The notes: a model not told the origin generated them from the sequence alone. A DNA stretch of 64,000 nucleotides from Chloromonas sp. AAM2 (GCA_004335635.1 QAXH01006368.1:35107-99106); one strand, 5' to 3'. Shown: positions 1 to 12,916, counted from the first letter of the stretch. A program made the numbers and translations.

Positions 1-1596
1 GTCAGTTTACGTTTGCTGGTGCATCTACGGTGCCAGCACTTGGCTAAGATGAGGCGCGAGTAGAGGAGGCTGTGCCTAACGTAGGAACATTGATCCGGCA
101 CCCTTGTGTACGAGTCAAGGGTACCTGGCCTTATGACCACTGTCAGTGCTTCAGACTGGGCCTGTTTGTATGGTGGGCTGTGGTATTTGTGCTGGTGTTC
201 ACTTGGCTTTGGAAGAAGCAAAGCTTTGACTTCTTCCAAAGCCTGCTTCTATTATCTGCCTCAGCTGTTGTGCCTGGTCTTCACTGTGACCACCGACCCT
301 TGTCACCCTCACCCATACCAGAGCGTACCCGACCCACCTGCTGAAGATTAAGTGTGCGGCATGTTTTCGCTGGTGCCTGCGTTTTTGTTGGTGCCTGAAC
401 AAGTTACAGTATCTGAAGCAAAAGCAAGTAGTAGGCTTGTAGCAATTAGTAGGCTTGTAGCAGGCCCAGGCTAGCAAAATGCGTGGCTTGAAGTTCAGGA
501 ATTGAGCTTAGTAAACGACTGCTACATCTCTCCCCCCTTTAGATCTCGCACGACCTCGTGCGAGAAGTCCAGGGCGAAGCTGTGACTATCCGTTGACACG
601 TAAGGCACGATGCGCTCTGGTGACCACCATGCGCCGCGAGTCAACTCGGAAAGTCGATCCACTTTTGCTGTAAGCCGTCGGGGAACCACCGACCTCAAGA
701 GGTCCAGTCATGCCCCTTAAGCGAAACCAACTGTAGCAGACCCATCAGGCTAGCAAAATGAGTGGCGAAGAGCTTACAGATTGGGGCCAACCGGACACGG
801 CCGTGAAAAGCTCAAGAAGCACCAGAACACTCAGGCACTGAAAGCCTAGCCTAATAGTGCCTACAACAGGCGACAGCAGGACAGGCAAAAACAGCGCACA
901 CGCAGCAAGCAGGCAAGAACCGCGAGCAAGCACTAGAGCCCGGGACGGCACACGAGCCTGATAAGGCGTCCGAAACTCCCTCACACAAACGACACTGACG
1001 CAGCCGCGCACAGGCACAAAAGTAAAAGGGAAACCCACAGGCCAACCAGCAGCCAACCGGCTCGCGACCCGACTTAGTGGCAGTCAACTTGGCCGGGTCT
1101 TGCAAGTCAGCAACAGGCCCCTACACTGGGACCCCCCTGGTTGACCAGGGGTTTTAGCACGGTTTTGCCGTTGTTTAACCTTGGTTTGAGCTATGGTTGA
1201 CCACAGGTTTTACCCTGGTCTTGGTCCTGGTTTAGCCTTGGTAACCAGGCCAAAACCACGACGCTATCAATAGGGCAAAACCAGGCCAATACCACTGGTC
1301 AACCAGGACTAGAAGCCAGTGGTTGACCCGTGGTTAACCAGGACTAGAAGCCAGTGGTTGACCCGTGGTTAACCAGGACTAGAAGCAGTCATTGCTTGCT
1401 GCTGCTGCTGCAGGTGAATCACACCGCAGATCACACCATCTGGTGGCATTGTGTTCAGTTGCACATCTGGTTTAATATAGCTTCACTCACTGTCCAACCG
1501 TGTAATAAACCGTGTAATAAAATCAATAATGCCGCCTTAGTTGAAGCTACACAATCATACCAGCAGTGCATCAATGCACAATCAGCCAAAATGTGC
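1..1596. other. repeat-rich DNA without a recognised gene
   Basis: No credible gene was found. A minus-strand frame ending with a stop at 532-534 reads ...SPERIVPYVSTDSH... and ends LKGGEM, which resembles the tail of a degraded retroelement polyprotein, but I cannot name the family. A near-perfect hairpin (CTCGCACGA, two bases, TCGTGCGAG) lies at about 544-563. The 1125-1390 part is a separate repeat, listed below. Confidence 0.4.
1125..1390. repeat. TGGTTGACC-rich palindromic and tandem repeat tract
   Basis: Many copies of TGGTTGACC, TGGTTAACC and their reverse complements are packed into about 265 bases and can form many small hairpins. At the right end a unit of about 35 bases (starting ACCAGGACTAGAAGCCAGTG) is repeated about 2.5 times at 1311-1385. 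It may be satellite-like or the end of a transposable element. No coding content was seen. Confidence 0.7.
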
Positions 1597-2282
1597 NNNN
1601 NNNNNNNNNNNNNNNNNNNNNNNNNNNNNNNNNNNNNNNNNNNNNNNNNNNNNNNNNNNNNNNNNNNNNNNNNNNNNNNNNNNNNNNNNNNNNNNNNNNN
1701 NNNNNNNNNNNNNNNNNNNNNNNNNNNNNNNNNNNNNNNNNNNNNNNNNNNNNNNNNNNNNNNNNNNNNNNNNNNNNNNNNNNNNNNNNNNNNNNNNNNN
1801 NNNNNNNNNNNNNNNNNNNNNNNNNNNNNNNNNNNNNNNNNNNNNNNNNNNNNNNNNNNNNNNNNNNNNNNNNNNNNNNNNNNNNNNNNNNNNNNNNNNN
1901 NNNNNNNNNNNNNNNNNNNNNNNNNNNNNNNNNNNNNNNNNNNNNNNNNNNNNNNNNNNNNNNNNNNNNNNNNNNNNNNNNNNNNNNNNNNNNNNNNNNN
2001 NNNNNNNNNNNNNNNNNNNNNNNNNNNNNNNNNNNNNNNNNNNNNNNNNNNNNNNNNNNNNNNNNNNNNNNNNNNNNNNNNNNNNNNNNNNNNNNNNNNN
2101 NNNNNNNNNNNNNNNNNNNNNNNNNNNNNNNNNNNNNNNNNNNNNNNNNNNNNNNNNNNNNNNNNNNNNNNNNNNNNNNNNNNNNNNNNNNNNNNNNNNN
2201 NNNNNNNNNNNNNNNNNNNNNNNNNNNNNNNNNNNNNNNNNNNNNNNNNNNNNNNNNNNNNNNNNNNNNNNNNNNNNNNNNN
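1597..2282. other. assembly gap (686 N)
   Basis: All bases are N. Any reading frame through this stretch is meaningless. The gap lies next to the 3' part of a LINE, so it is probably repeat sequence that failed to assemble. Confidence 0.99.
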
Positions 2283-2478
2283 GCAAGTGCCAGCTCAGCT
2301 GCGGCGGTGAGGGGCCCAGGGGCAACACGACCTGCAATACAATCACAGACGGTGCGATACATGAATACCAAGTCAAATCTGATGTAATCAACTACATTGT
2401 TGAGCCTGTCAAACGCACATACCGCCCCGCTGTGAGCCGCCTGCCACCCAGCCAGAAAGCTAAGACCCACCGGCAATG

Positions 2479-2562
2479 CCGCCACCACGCTGCGAGCCTG
2501 CTGCAGCCGCGCCACCACGCTGCGAGCCTGCTGCAGCCGCGCCACCACGCTTCAGGCCGCCT
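2479..2562. repeat. 30-bp tandem repeat, about 2.7 copies
   Basis: The unit begins GCCACCACGCTGCGAGCCTG and recurs every 30 bases. It lies in the tail of the LINE remnant and gives alternating Ala/Gly/Gln/Arg residues in its reading frame. Confidence 0.85.
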
Positions 2563-4403
2563 GCCGGCTCCCCAGCCCGCTGCGAACCAACTGCCACCCG
2601 ACCAGCCCGTGCACGGAAGCTATCACCTTTAGCAGGGGTTTTGATTGCCCGCCCACTGACTCCCGAAACACGACCTTTGCGGACTGCATCCTCAGGGTCT
2701 GACCCCTCCCCATCTGACCCATTACCCAATGACCTAGGCATCGCCGGGCCCGCCCTAGCCGCCGGCATGTCCAGCCGGAATCGGCCAGGCGAGTCCCGAA
2801 CGGCGCAAGTGAACGCATGGTCAGGAGGAATGCCAATCAAATCCTTCCAGGGACGTTCACAGCCAGGCAAGCCAGTCACAAAGTCATCCAGACGAGTCCA
2901 AAAGTTTGCCACGCCACCGTAAACGTCCGGGGCGACAGGGTGAACAACCGGCTCAGCAGCAGGCAGGTCCCAGGCCTCCTGTAAAGTCAGCTGGCGCATG
3001 CCATCACCTGATTGAATCCTGGACCGAGCAAAGTGCTCAGACCACATAGCCGCACAGCCAACGTTCATGGCTGCAACTGCAGCCAGGCAGACAACACGCC
3101 AAACAGCCAAATGCACTGCATGACAGGGCGGGATGTGCAGTCAGACATGCATGCGGTGCAAATGGATGCCCCGGGGCTTACCAGTTCGTTCAGCACAGCG
3201 TCAGCCACCGAGCACAGCCGGAACGTGTGGGCACGCATGAGAGGAGCCCCAACCAAACGTTCATGCTGAACAGAACCACGATCCCGAGGGCCCATATTCC
3301 AGCCGCAGAGGCAGGGCCCAGCCATGCAAATGTCATGGCCGCCAGCACCCGCCACATCATTCACCGACATATGCCAAAAGGCATCCTTATGACGATTCTC
3401 CCAGTGCAGCGCCCGGAGATCTCTCAAAGCGGCGAGCAAGTGTAGCCGCTCCGCCTCCCTGTCTGCCGCGCTCAGCTGCAGCTGAGGCCTCGGCACCTGG
3501 TGCAGTACCAACCCGCCCACGAGAGGTGCATCCGGATCCGCCGCTGCCACTACGTAATCTCTGTGCCATTGCACCCGATCCCGCACCACCGGAGTGACCA
3601 GGATCGAGGTGACGTCCCTAACCCGCAGGCTCCCACCGCACCGGTTGGATCCGGCTCCCCAGCTGGGCTGATCGGCACCCAACCCCAACCCTCTAAGACT
3701 TGACGAGCGCGCAGGCGCCTCCCGTTAAAGCCCCACCCCTGGAATCACTACTGGCTGCGGCCAGGCCCCCTTCCGCCACTCCTGAGGCACAGCCTGCCAC
3801 AAAGTACGGCAGGCGGCAACCAGCGCCCCTGGTTTTAACATCACAGCATTGGATGCCGCAGGAATAAGGCCAGGATGAAGCAGATGTCCCCAGACATGCT
3901 CCACATACCCCTCGTCCTCCCTGGAGCTCCACACCTGGTAGCCGTAAGCAGGGTTCTGCAGCCGTGTCCCCAACGCCCGCAGGTGCCCCAGGGTACGGAG
4001 GCCAGGCACGCCAGCAAGCACCCCCCTAAGCTCACCACACCACGGGCGATGAGGCATGGGCACATCCGCTCAGCAGTCCCTACCTCCAGTTTGGAGCCAG
4101 GGGTTACCCCAAAGCGGGACTTGTTCATACCACGAACCTGGCACCAACCCAAGAGGCCGAACGCGAGTGGGGGCACCCAGAGCAGCCAAAGCCTCAGCCA
4201 TACGATGCAGGGGCCCTCTGGCTGCCGAAGCTGGGCAACGTAGGCCAGCAAAGCCAGCCCAGGCAGGTGTCCAGGACACGAGTAGGACAGGACAGCTGAG
4301 GCAAGCCGTATCCACAGCGGGCCTTTAGTAGCCGCTGGCAGCTGACTGCTGGGGAGGGCCTCAACAGGGAACAGGTGACGGAGGAGGCGAAGGGCCTACT
4401 CCA

Positions 4404-4665
4404 CAGAAAAAAAGTTTGCCAGTTCTGGGACAATTGATAGGTTCATATGGTGACTGTTCGTGTGTCCTGTTGTATTGACTGATGGAAGTCTTTTGTGTTG
4501 AGTCCTCGCTGCGCTTCTGGCTGGTTATGCTGCGTATGCGTGTGTGTGTTCAAAGTGTCTGTGTTGGTCCACAACAAAATGAACAGGTCGTGTTGGTGCA
4601 TGGTGTGGTGCCACGTCTGGGACAGGCTGATGTTTTGCATGTTTTGCAGTGATGTGTTATGCATA
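4404..4665 (-). repeat. repeat inserted in the LINE (TIR-element family)
   Basis: LINE similarity stops near 4665 and resumes below 4400. The inserted DNA starts with AAAAAAAGTTTGCCAGTTCT and continues GGGACAATT...GGTTCATATGGTGACTG. This is the reverse complement of the right end of the element in the GST intron at 31085-31168. A matching inverted end near 4665 was not seen, so the copy may be truncated. Confidence 0.6.
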
Positions 4666-5590
4666 AGGCAGCCACCGTGCCGCGGGTGGCCAGCGAGCAG
4701 AGCCGAGTGGACACCGGGCAGGCGCCGACCAGGTTGGTTTTGAAACACAGCTGGAGCAGGCACAGCAGGAACGTGCACCGTCGGTGGCGCCACGCCTTTG
4801 TCCACCAGCCTTGCGGCGAGCTGCGAAACTTTGGCCAGGGGCTGGGCGGGCACACCAGCAAACTCCGCGTGGTACAGCATCTTGCTCAGCCCATAGGCTG
4901 AAGCGGCGAACGCACGCCCGAAGACTGACAAGCCCAGCCGTGCAACACGAATGAAAGCCCCACTCACGCCCAGCAGCAGCTTGGGCCAGTCTGCAGACGA
5001 TGGCTGAGGCCGAGGCTGAAGCTGTTTCGGTCTCCACACTGGCCCAGCCCCTGGGCCCCCATCGGCCCCTTCACCCCCACCAGCCCCCAACCTCCGAGCC
5101 GGCTCACCAGCATCCCCAGTCCCCGCACCCAACCCTGCCCCTGGCCGGGCAAACACCAGCCCCAAGCTGGCAGCCACCAGCATTCCGCAAGCCACGCTGC
5201 CCCGCGCCCCCCCGGTGCCCGGCAACGGCGGAGGACCCAGCGGCAGCAGCTCACATTGAGACCAAGTGACATGCTGACCCGATGCGTCGGCATAGACACC
5301 CATGGCTGTAATGAGAGGCTGAACGACCCCAGGCAGGCGCAGGCCCAGGCCGGGGCTGTCTTTCAGGAGACAGGACAAATCCCAGGCGGCTAAGTTGTAG
5401 AGAAGCGGCGACAGGGAACAGCCTTGCCGGACGCCAGCCATCCAGACCCTGGGCTGCGAGACCGCGTTGTTACCCACCACCACCGCCCGTGTGTCTGTGA
5501 GCAGAATGCGTACCCAGGGGATGAAAGCACAAGCACAGCCATAAATGACACCAGAACTACCAGAAAATCAGTTGCCCACATTCCTCCCAC

Positions 5591-6366
5591 GTGACTCCCA
5601 GGTTCCTCCCAGGTGTACTCACGGTTGAGGCCTGTAGAACTAGAGTCTACACCTGTGCACTTACCTGTGAAAGACGAGGCTGAATGAGCTCATGTTGATT
5701 GAGCCAAGCAAGATCAGATGCGGCCCACCAGCATGAACTCTCTGTACGGGACTACGGGTGTGCACTCAGTGTTGAGTATGGGAGTGGCAGCCAGGAGTAT
5801 GGGGTTTGGCATGTTGGAGGTGCCGGAGATGCCAGATGGCATGCGGAATGATACATGACATGGACTGATACAGCCTGGAAAAAAAAGAAGTTTGCCAGTT
5901 CTAGGACAATTCCTTGGACTGGCACCGAGATGAGGCTGTCAGTTGCCTGTGGGACTAGTATTTTCATGAGTGTGTCCATACAAAGTTTTCATGTTGGTGA
6001 AAGTGTGCACAGTGTGGTGTTGGGTCAGTATCATCTGCCACTGGCATGTGTTGCTGATGCTGGAGTTGGTAGGCGCTGGTGACTGCCAATACTGGGACAG
6101 GGACAGCGAGAAGTGGTGGTAGATTGCCAGAGATTCAGAACGCAATGTCACACAATGACGTTCCAATTCCAGTGTAACACGATGCCATTCCAATCCCATG
6201 TAAACATATCAACTTCATCAGCCAAAAAAATAATCCATAACAATGTCAAAAGTATAGCGAGTTTTCTGCACCAGTCTTGGCACACATGCCTTGAAAAAGA
6301 CTGTGACTTGAAACTGCTTCGCAGTCCTGTGTTCTCAGTCCAGCATAACCTGTCCTTGCTGCGTGA
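5591..6366. other. intergenic DNA with one TIR-type repeat end
   Basis: No gene was seen. At 5878-5915 there is a single copy of the sequence AAGAAGTTTGCCAGTTCTAG, the terminal motif shared with the elements at 4404, 17322-17575 and 30834-31168. Otherwise I see nothing. Confidence 0.5.
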
Positions 6367-9300
6367 CTAAGCCTGAAGCCTTTTGTTGCACAGCTTCTCT
6401 CTCACTTCTGTTGGCAGATCTTCGAACGCCTCGGGCTCACTGCTGCTAGCCGCAAGGGCCATGGCGTACTCCCGGGCACGCTTCACACGCTGTGTGGGAT
6501 TCTGGGTCATGCCCATGTAAATCGGTGACTGGCCCGGGAAGACACGCGCAAAATGGCAAAATGACATTCAGCAAATGGAGGTGTGCATACAACTACTTTA
6601 TGTGAAATAAGACGGCCTCAGGCTTGTGCGATCATGGTACTTGAAAGTAAAGTGCACCACGCGATAACGACGACTGATGTGTCCAGTTGCCAGTGACGTT
6701 GATGGAAACTCACTCCCTGTGTGGTACATCCTTCAAAATCCCTCTTCTGGGGCAACAGCTGGCCATGCCAAAGTAGCATGAAGCATATTCCAACAGATTC
6801 TGCTGCTTTCATTTTTAATTGCTTTGCACAGTTTGCTGTTGTGCCGTTGGCCATACTAGGCATGGAGTGTCATCGAACAAACCTTGTGTTGGGCTGAATG
6901 ATTATGAGACGAGTGCATTTTCATGAGATGGTAATGGTTTCCACTGCTTCCACTCTTGCTGTAATGCGTGGCTGGCTGACCAGTCAGCGGTCAAGCCAAG
7001 GCTGTGGCGACGTACCAAATTGACCAGCTTCGTCGCATTACGTTGCACAGCAAGCAAAACAGCACGGCAGTATGGCCATCAAGTTGCAAGTCCAAGGTAG
7101 TGGTGGCATCAGGCATGAGGCAAAACCATGCCAACCGCGCAGATCAGGGCACCATCTGCACTGAGGCCACGCGCATGGTTGGCAGGGCAGGGTAGCTCAG
7201 CAGCCCGGAAAAGCCACGGGGCAGGCCCACCTTCCCCGTGTCATGTGCCACAGGACGGCAGGAACAGCACAGGTGCGCCGCACACAGCCTTGCGACAGTA
7301 CGCTACGCCAGCAGCCATTCACTGCCATGGCATCACCATGGGGCACAGAGGCGGTGGCAAGTAGGAGGCAGGGCCAGGGCTATATGTGCCACAAGAATGT
7401 GTCCATGAATCAAGAATAATCGAGCAACAACTTGATAAACAGGATGCGAGCCGTGAGTGAAAGATTGTAGGGTCCGGCTGTAGTGCGCAGGAGGGGAGGC
7501 GAGTGATCACTCAGGCCATGCAACTAGCCAAGTGTCAAGGAGGCACAGCTCTCAAGCGATGGTGAAAAGTGGAACACAGGAGAGCCTTGGAACCTTGGGC
7601 CCAAAAAAAATGGGCATACTGTGTGTGTCATACTGTCTGTGTGCACTGGCCTGTATGCACTGGTAGTCCTTGACAAGACAAGCCACCAACTTAAGAATGT
7701 GCAAGGAGTTCAGTGTGACTGGGTCTACACAGTGTAAGGTTGTGTGGAGGTGATGTCTTTGTGTCACTGTCAATGTGGGACATCCTGTTCTGGGTCTCTG
7801 GTAATAACAAGCTGAAGCAACATATCGGGCATAGCACATTACAAAGTTGCTGGCCCAAGTAGCTTGTAGACTAATGGGCGAGTGAGGCATGTCTTCAGGA
7901 CCTGTTAGTTAGATACATGATGAACCAACACCGCTTTGCCTTGGGTCAGGGTCAGGCTTGGAGTTCGGGTGTCATGTTCCCTTACGCTCTCCTGCCAGGA
8001 CAAGCCTGGGGCGGTCCGCCTTGCGCACTGCAGCGGGCCGCTCGTGACGCTTGGAGCAATGCTGCCCCAAGGGACAGTACCCAAATTTGTACGCTCTGCG
8101 AGCAATGTTCAAGTGCTCAACATGTGAAATAATTTTATTCACCTTCCGAAATTGAACATGAAGCTGATCAACAAACGTTGTGTGGCACTGGTAGACAGTA
8201 GTTCAAGCGCACATGCTACTGCCGCTCTAAACTGGTTCGATGCTGATTTTTCACTCGCTGGGCCAAATTTGATGTAAACTGGTGCGATGATAGGCTGTCT
8301 ACACGAGCACACAGTCCTACCCGCATGAAGCAAAACACACACTGTTGTATGGCATCCTTAACATGTAAGTCGGACAAGCTTGGTTATATGCTGTGAACTG
8401 AGTTCAGATAATAACATAAAGCCCAACAAGCCGTGTTGTACGGCACTGGTGGTCAGTAGTTGGCCGCACATCCTACCTGCACACGCCTGTGTTGGGTGGG
8501 TACTTGATGTGCAGGTACGGGCAGTCCTCGGCGCTGCACAGACCCTGCACACAGGAAGGCACAGTAGACGCAAGGCAGCCGGCCACAGCCCAGTGCCAGA
8601 GGTGCGGGTCAGCAGCCGCGCCCCGCTCAACCTGTGTTCAGAAACTCCGGACCTGTCAGGAGGTTGATCATGAACGCAGTGAACGGATATGACTACTGGC
8701 GATTAGAACAGGCACAGTTGAACGGTCACAGGGGAAGGCAGTTCAGCAACTTGAGCCTTGCTGCAGTGCTGTTAGCTGCTGCTGCTTACAGCACCGTGTG
8801 AGGAGTGGGTTGCCTTCGCACCTGGAGGAAGAAGGTGCAGACCGGCATCAGGTCCTTGCATTGCTGCACACAGGCGGCAGCCAAACAAGGGGCACAGCAT
8901 AACAAGAACCAGGATGACGCCGGCCACACACATGCAGTCAAACAAGGTTGAGTGTTCATAAACCCTTCATATCATTGACTATTTATGTTTTGACAATGGT
9001 TGACCTTGCGGCTCTAGCAATCCGTTGACCCCCCTGGATTTTCATTTGCTGCAGAAATGACACTACAGTTGCTGCGATGCGCTTGAACTTGTCCGTCACA
9101 TTGCATGCGTATGTGGTTTTGTGAGAAATCCTGGTAAGAAAGGTGGCCCTGCTGGCCCCAGGGAGGACCTCGGCTTCTTAGCCAAACCCGTGGGGCTGTA
9201 GTGTTCATGTTAATAGAGCACGATTCGCATGTCCCAGCAGCCATGCGTTGCATACCTTGTGCTGCAGCTTGCAGTCTGGCCTGTCGCACGTGCCTTGCAG

Positions 9301-11651
9301 CCAGTGCGTGCACACCGTCACCTTGGAGGGGTCGTGGGACAGTCGGCAGCTGCCGTCAGACTGGCCCTTGCACTTGCCAGTCCTGTGAGATAGAGATTGA
9401 GGGCAGGCGATGCCACAGTACAAACGACAGAAGATGCGCGACCACATTGAGCAATTTTGTGTGATTGCTGATGGAACCAAGCCACAACAGAGACTGCATA
9501 GATCTTGAGAACATACCACACTTCATTACGTTTCAGGGACACAAAGAACGTTGACTGAGCAAGCCTTGCTCTGTGCTAAAACATGAGCCAAGTGGTTGAC
9601 CTGCCAAGAAAGCAAGACCAGCACAACAATCTTACAACCACGTCATCATGCAGGTAAAACGTCTGGGTGAACACAACATCATGCATCATCACCCAGCAGT
9701 GCTGCATGCATTGATCGTCCCATGGTGCCTGCGTACCGGCAGTATGAGCTGCATGGGATCTGCACCCAGGCCGTGGCCGAGCGGCCCTTCCTGAGCCGGG
9801 CGAGCTGCAGGCTGCTACTGATCTTCCGGGCTGCGAGGTCGGAGGACCACCGCAGGGAGGCGCGCCTGGTGAGGACCGGGGAAAGGACAGCCTGCATGTA
9901 GATGGGTACATGCAAACACATGTCAGGGCACCACACACGTCATGACTTCATACATGCAATGGTTAAACACCGTCATGGAAGCTGAGTTGGCCTACTCTTC
10001 AGCATAGCAGTACTGGTATCATAATCATCAGCATCATTACATGGCTGTCTGATCACTGTGGTTTTCCGGCTTGCGTGGGTCAGTGGGTCATGTCGTGGCA
10101 TAGAGTTGATGGCCTGGGAGAGTAGCAACACAAGCTGTGGGGGCATGTGAGGACGAGCGGTACAGACGCGTCCTGGCATGGCCGCCACACAAACAACAAG
10201 GTGGGCTAATCCCATGCAACTCAATGGTTAAACACCAGCATGAAGCTAAGCTGTGCCTTGGCTTTCATACCCACAGGCCAAGGACCAGTATTCATAGTTG
10301 TCTTGGAGCCATAAAGAGGGTACAGCGAGTGTCGCTTTGGGGCCCGTACTAACAAGCCTAGAACTGGACAACAGGTTTCTCACTTGCAGGCATACCAAGC
10401 TTGCACACAGCTACACGGGCTTACATTGCGTGGCTGCACACGGGGTGTTGATGCAGCGCTGGCCGCAGGTGCGGGCTTTGTGCCCTGGACCTTGGACGCG
10501 GCCCTGAGCTGCTTTTGACCGCGCGGCCCCCGCACAACGATGTAGTTGGTAGAGCCCAGGCGTACAAGCTACATTGAGTGCGAACAACAGCAAGCGTTGA
10601 GCGTCCGGCAGCAGAAGCATACCTGGTCAAACGGTAACTGATGCACTTAAAGTACAGGTGTTCAATTTGGTTGATCGGGAGTTCTGGTGGGCGGTAAGCC
10701 TCGCTTGGAGCGAGTAAGTACAAATGCCCAGGGTAATAATGCGGCAGGCTGTAAGCTGCGCTGGAGCAGCTCCCGCACTTCAACAGAACTATCAAATCTT
10801 GAGCTGGTCAGCAGGAAACTGCACTCAATCTTCTCATGGGTCGAGTAGCCTCCAGAATTGTTTCCACTTGCCTGTTGTGATGGCTTGTGTTGTGTTGTGT
10901 GTTGTCGGGTCTGAAGTGGCCGCTGTGGCCGCGTGCTGACGCGTGGTGTGACAGGTGCCCAGCCTGCTGTAACCTGCCGCTGTGTGGCTGGAGTGGCTGG
11001 CCTGGAAGCAGGTGCTGCAGCAGTGCTGCGCAGCCACTGAGAGATCTTGCTGCCGCGCAGCGTCTGGGGTGTGCGGGGCGTGACTGGGGCCAACACCAGC
11101 CTGGATCGCCCCAGCGACTTGTAGCGCATGGCGCCCTTGCCCTGAACAACCAAACAGACCCGCAACACGGAGTCCAGTTCACTGTGGTGTGTGATGGTCA
11201 GATCATGATTTCAAATCAACACCAGGCAATTACCAAGAGCCCGTACTTCAGTAGCGCAGCCGGCCAACATATTACCTTGGCTAGAGAGTACAGCCGGTAA
11301 AGTTTGAAATGAAGTCACCAAGAGTCAGAAATAAAATTTTCCTCAGGTTCAAGTCTGATGTCAACACTTATAACTGTAGCCTATAATACCCCGAACTCAA
11401 TACCAGAATCATGAACATGCAAGCAGCTAGTCCGCACAGAGGATTGAGTTTGCAGCGAGCAAACGGATAAAAGCTGGACTCCCACCTTGCTTGCAATGGG
11501 TGCTGGAGGGGAAGACAATCTGCGTCTCTTTGCGCCGGGCTGGTCTGGCTGATTTGTGTGTGGTCGCTTCAACTGTTCTACTGCTGTGACTCTCATCAAC
11601 TGGTGGCGGGCAGGCTTGGCATAACCAGCTGGTGGTTGCTGTTGCCGCGGC

Positions 11652-11684
<33 letters not shown>

Positions 11685-12415
11685 GAACGACGATGGTGTC
11701 CTCCAAGTGTGGGTCTTGACGTGCGGGATTGGGCTGCCTGCTGATTGGGTGCCATGTCATTTGACTGCTCGCATCTGCGCCATACATGAGGCTGAGCGGA
11801 AGCGGCAGGGCATGTGGCTGTGGATGATTTGGCTGGGATGGTTGCACTGAGATTTGGCTGAGCAGGTTGTGCAGGCTGCGTGGGGTGATGTGCTACATGG
11901 GCAGTTGATGGAGCGGGTGTGCTGGTCCCGCCTGGCCGAGTCCATGTCATGGGCTGAGGTTTAATGCTGTGTGTGCATTGGGCCTGTGCAGCAGCAGGAT
12001 GAGCAGCTGCCTGGCCGCGCTGCCACGACCTCTGAAGTTTCCTGTTTGGTACTTGAGCTGTTGTGCCCATGTCGCCAGCTGAGGAAAGCTGTGGGTTACC
12101 GGGTCTGCATGCCGGAGTTGAGTTTACAGGGTTCGCCGGCTGAGTGGGTTGGCTTGGCTGGTGCAATTGCTGAGTTGCATGCACAGGTGGTACTAGAGTT
12201 GCAGGTCGTGTCCAAGTCATGGTCTGCGCCCTGATGTTTGGCGCTACATGCCTGTTGAAGGTTGGAATGAAGACCTGCTGAGAGGCTGAATCAGTGTGTG
12301 CAGAGGCAGGAGCAGCCACAGAAGCTGAAGCCTTCTGAGTGATTCTTGACGTAGATGGGTGATGGAGTTGGAAGCCTGGCTGCACAGCCTCTTCACGTTG
12401 CACACCTGTCATCAT
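6367..12415 (-). CDS. ZC3H3-like CCCH zinc-finger protein (9 exons)
   Basis: A nuclear RNA-binding protein of the ZC3H3 type; relatives act in mRNA 3'-end processing and export. Exons (minus): 12415-11486, 11141-10872, 10568-10425, 9891-9737, 9382-9256, 8863-8822, 8544-8477, 8095-8029, 6528-6367; this gives 654 aa with matching phases. Exon 1 is a low-complexity Pro/Gln/Ala region with a run of ten Gln, two MTWTRP motifs and a basic KRRRLSSP near its end. Exon 3 has LVRLGSTNYIVVRG, the conserved segment before the fingers. Four fingers follow: CSSYCRTGKC..CRLSH, CTHWLQGTCDRPDCKLQH, CTFFLQGLCSAEDCPYLH and CRAYKFGYCPLGQHCSKRH. The usual fifth finger was not found; it may hide in the 1.5-kb intron 8029-6528. 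Intron 2 has a GC donor (GCAAGT). The start is uncertain: an upstream exon is possible because MMTG lies beside an acceptor-like ACAG. It is divergent from COQ4. Confidence 0.82.
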
Positions 12416-12916
12416 GTAAAAGGTTGATCAATTCCAGCGTGTCGAAGCGCCGCTCTCAGTGGCCAAACTGGGGACACCGCAATCAGTGGCCAAACTGCGC
12501 TCGTCGAACACTGATGCCGTGCGGTCTGATAGTTCCAAGGTAACATTTGGCCTTACCTTCTGACACAGTGGCAGAGCCACGACACCATTTATTCTTCAGG
12601 GGCTGACTACCTGCCATATGCTTAATTCAAGTAGGAGGAAAGCGAGTCAGCTGTGCAAGCTTGATTCATGGCCGTGTAACCGGTCTGATGCCTGATGCCT
12701 GGTTGAGTGAGGGAACTGCCTTACAACACTGCCTTGATTTGACTGAGTTGACCTCGCGTTCAACTTTCCTGACTGGGGTTTGCGGACGTTTCGACAAAAG
12801 TGACTTACTCTTCTGGATGGACACGCCGTGGAAGTCTGATGGCCAGCCCGCCTGCCCTGTGCTATGACACAGATATAATTCCTTCCACATAGAACGTGTA
12901 TTCCAAAATAATCGTA
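12416..12916. promoter_or_regulatory. divergent intergenic region, zinc-finger gene / COQ4
   Basis: About 500 bases separate the two start codons, so both promoters should lie here. No TATA box or named motif stands out. A 12-base direct repeat (CAGTGGCCAAAC) occurs at 12458 and 12483. Part of the interval could be 5' UTR or a missed first exon of the zinc-finger gene. Confidence 0.45.

Larger units (their letters stand above)
2460..5590 (-). mobile_element. decayed non-LTR retrotransposon (LINE), 3' half
   Basis: Minus-strand frames carry pieces of a LINE polyprotein, broken by frameshifts. The reverse-transcriptase motif GVRQGCSLSPLLYNLA lies near 5435-5385, followed by ASGQHVTW and ELLPLG, the block that normally follows the catalytic YADD box. 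The YADD segment itself seems to be missing between GLRLPG and ASGQ. Further on are the post-RT 'thumb/connection' text SVFGRAFAASAYGLSKMLYH (about 4925-4865) and PGVHSALLAGHPRHGG. After an inserted repeat, other frames continue with QVWSSREDEGYVEHVWGHLL and an RNase/zinc-knuckle-like tail with MRAHTFRLCSVADAVLNEL (about 3240-3185). The element cannot encode an active enzyme. Its 5' part is absent and its 3' end may lie in the N gap. It is typical of green-algal LINEs as far as I can judge. Confidence 0.75.

Noticed and set aside
1354..2632. Long frames of 270-360 aa
   Set aside because: They cross 686 N bases. The few real residues at the ends show no family.
5000..5269. Pro-rich plus-strand frame
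   Set aside because: It is the shadow of the LINE reading frame on the opposite strand.
11632..11850. Poly-Ala plus-strand frame
   Set aside because: It is antisense to the poly-Gln run (CAG repeat) of the zinc-finger gene exon 1.
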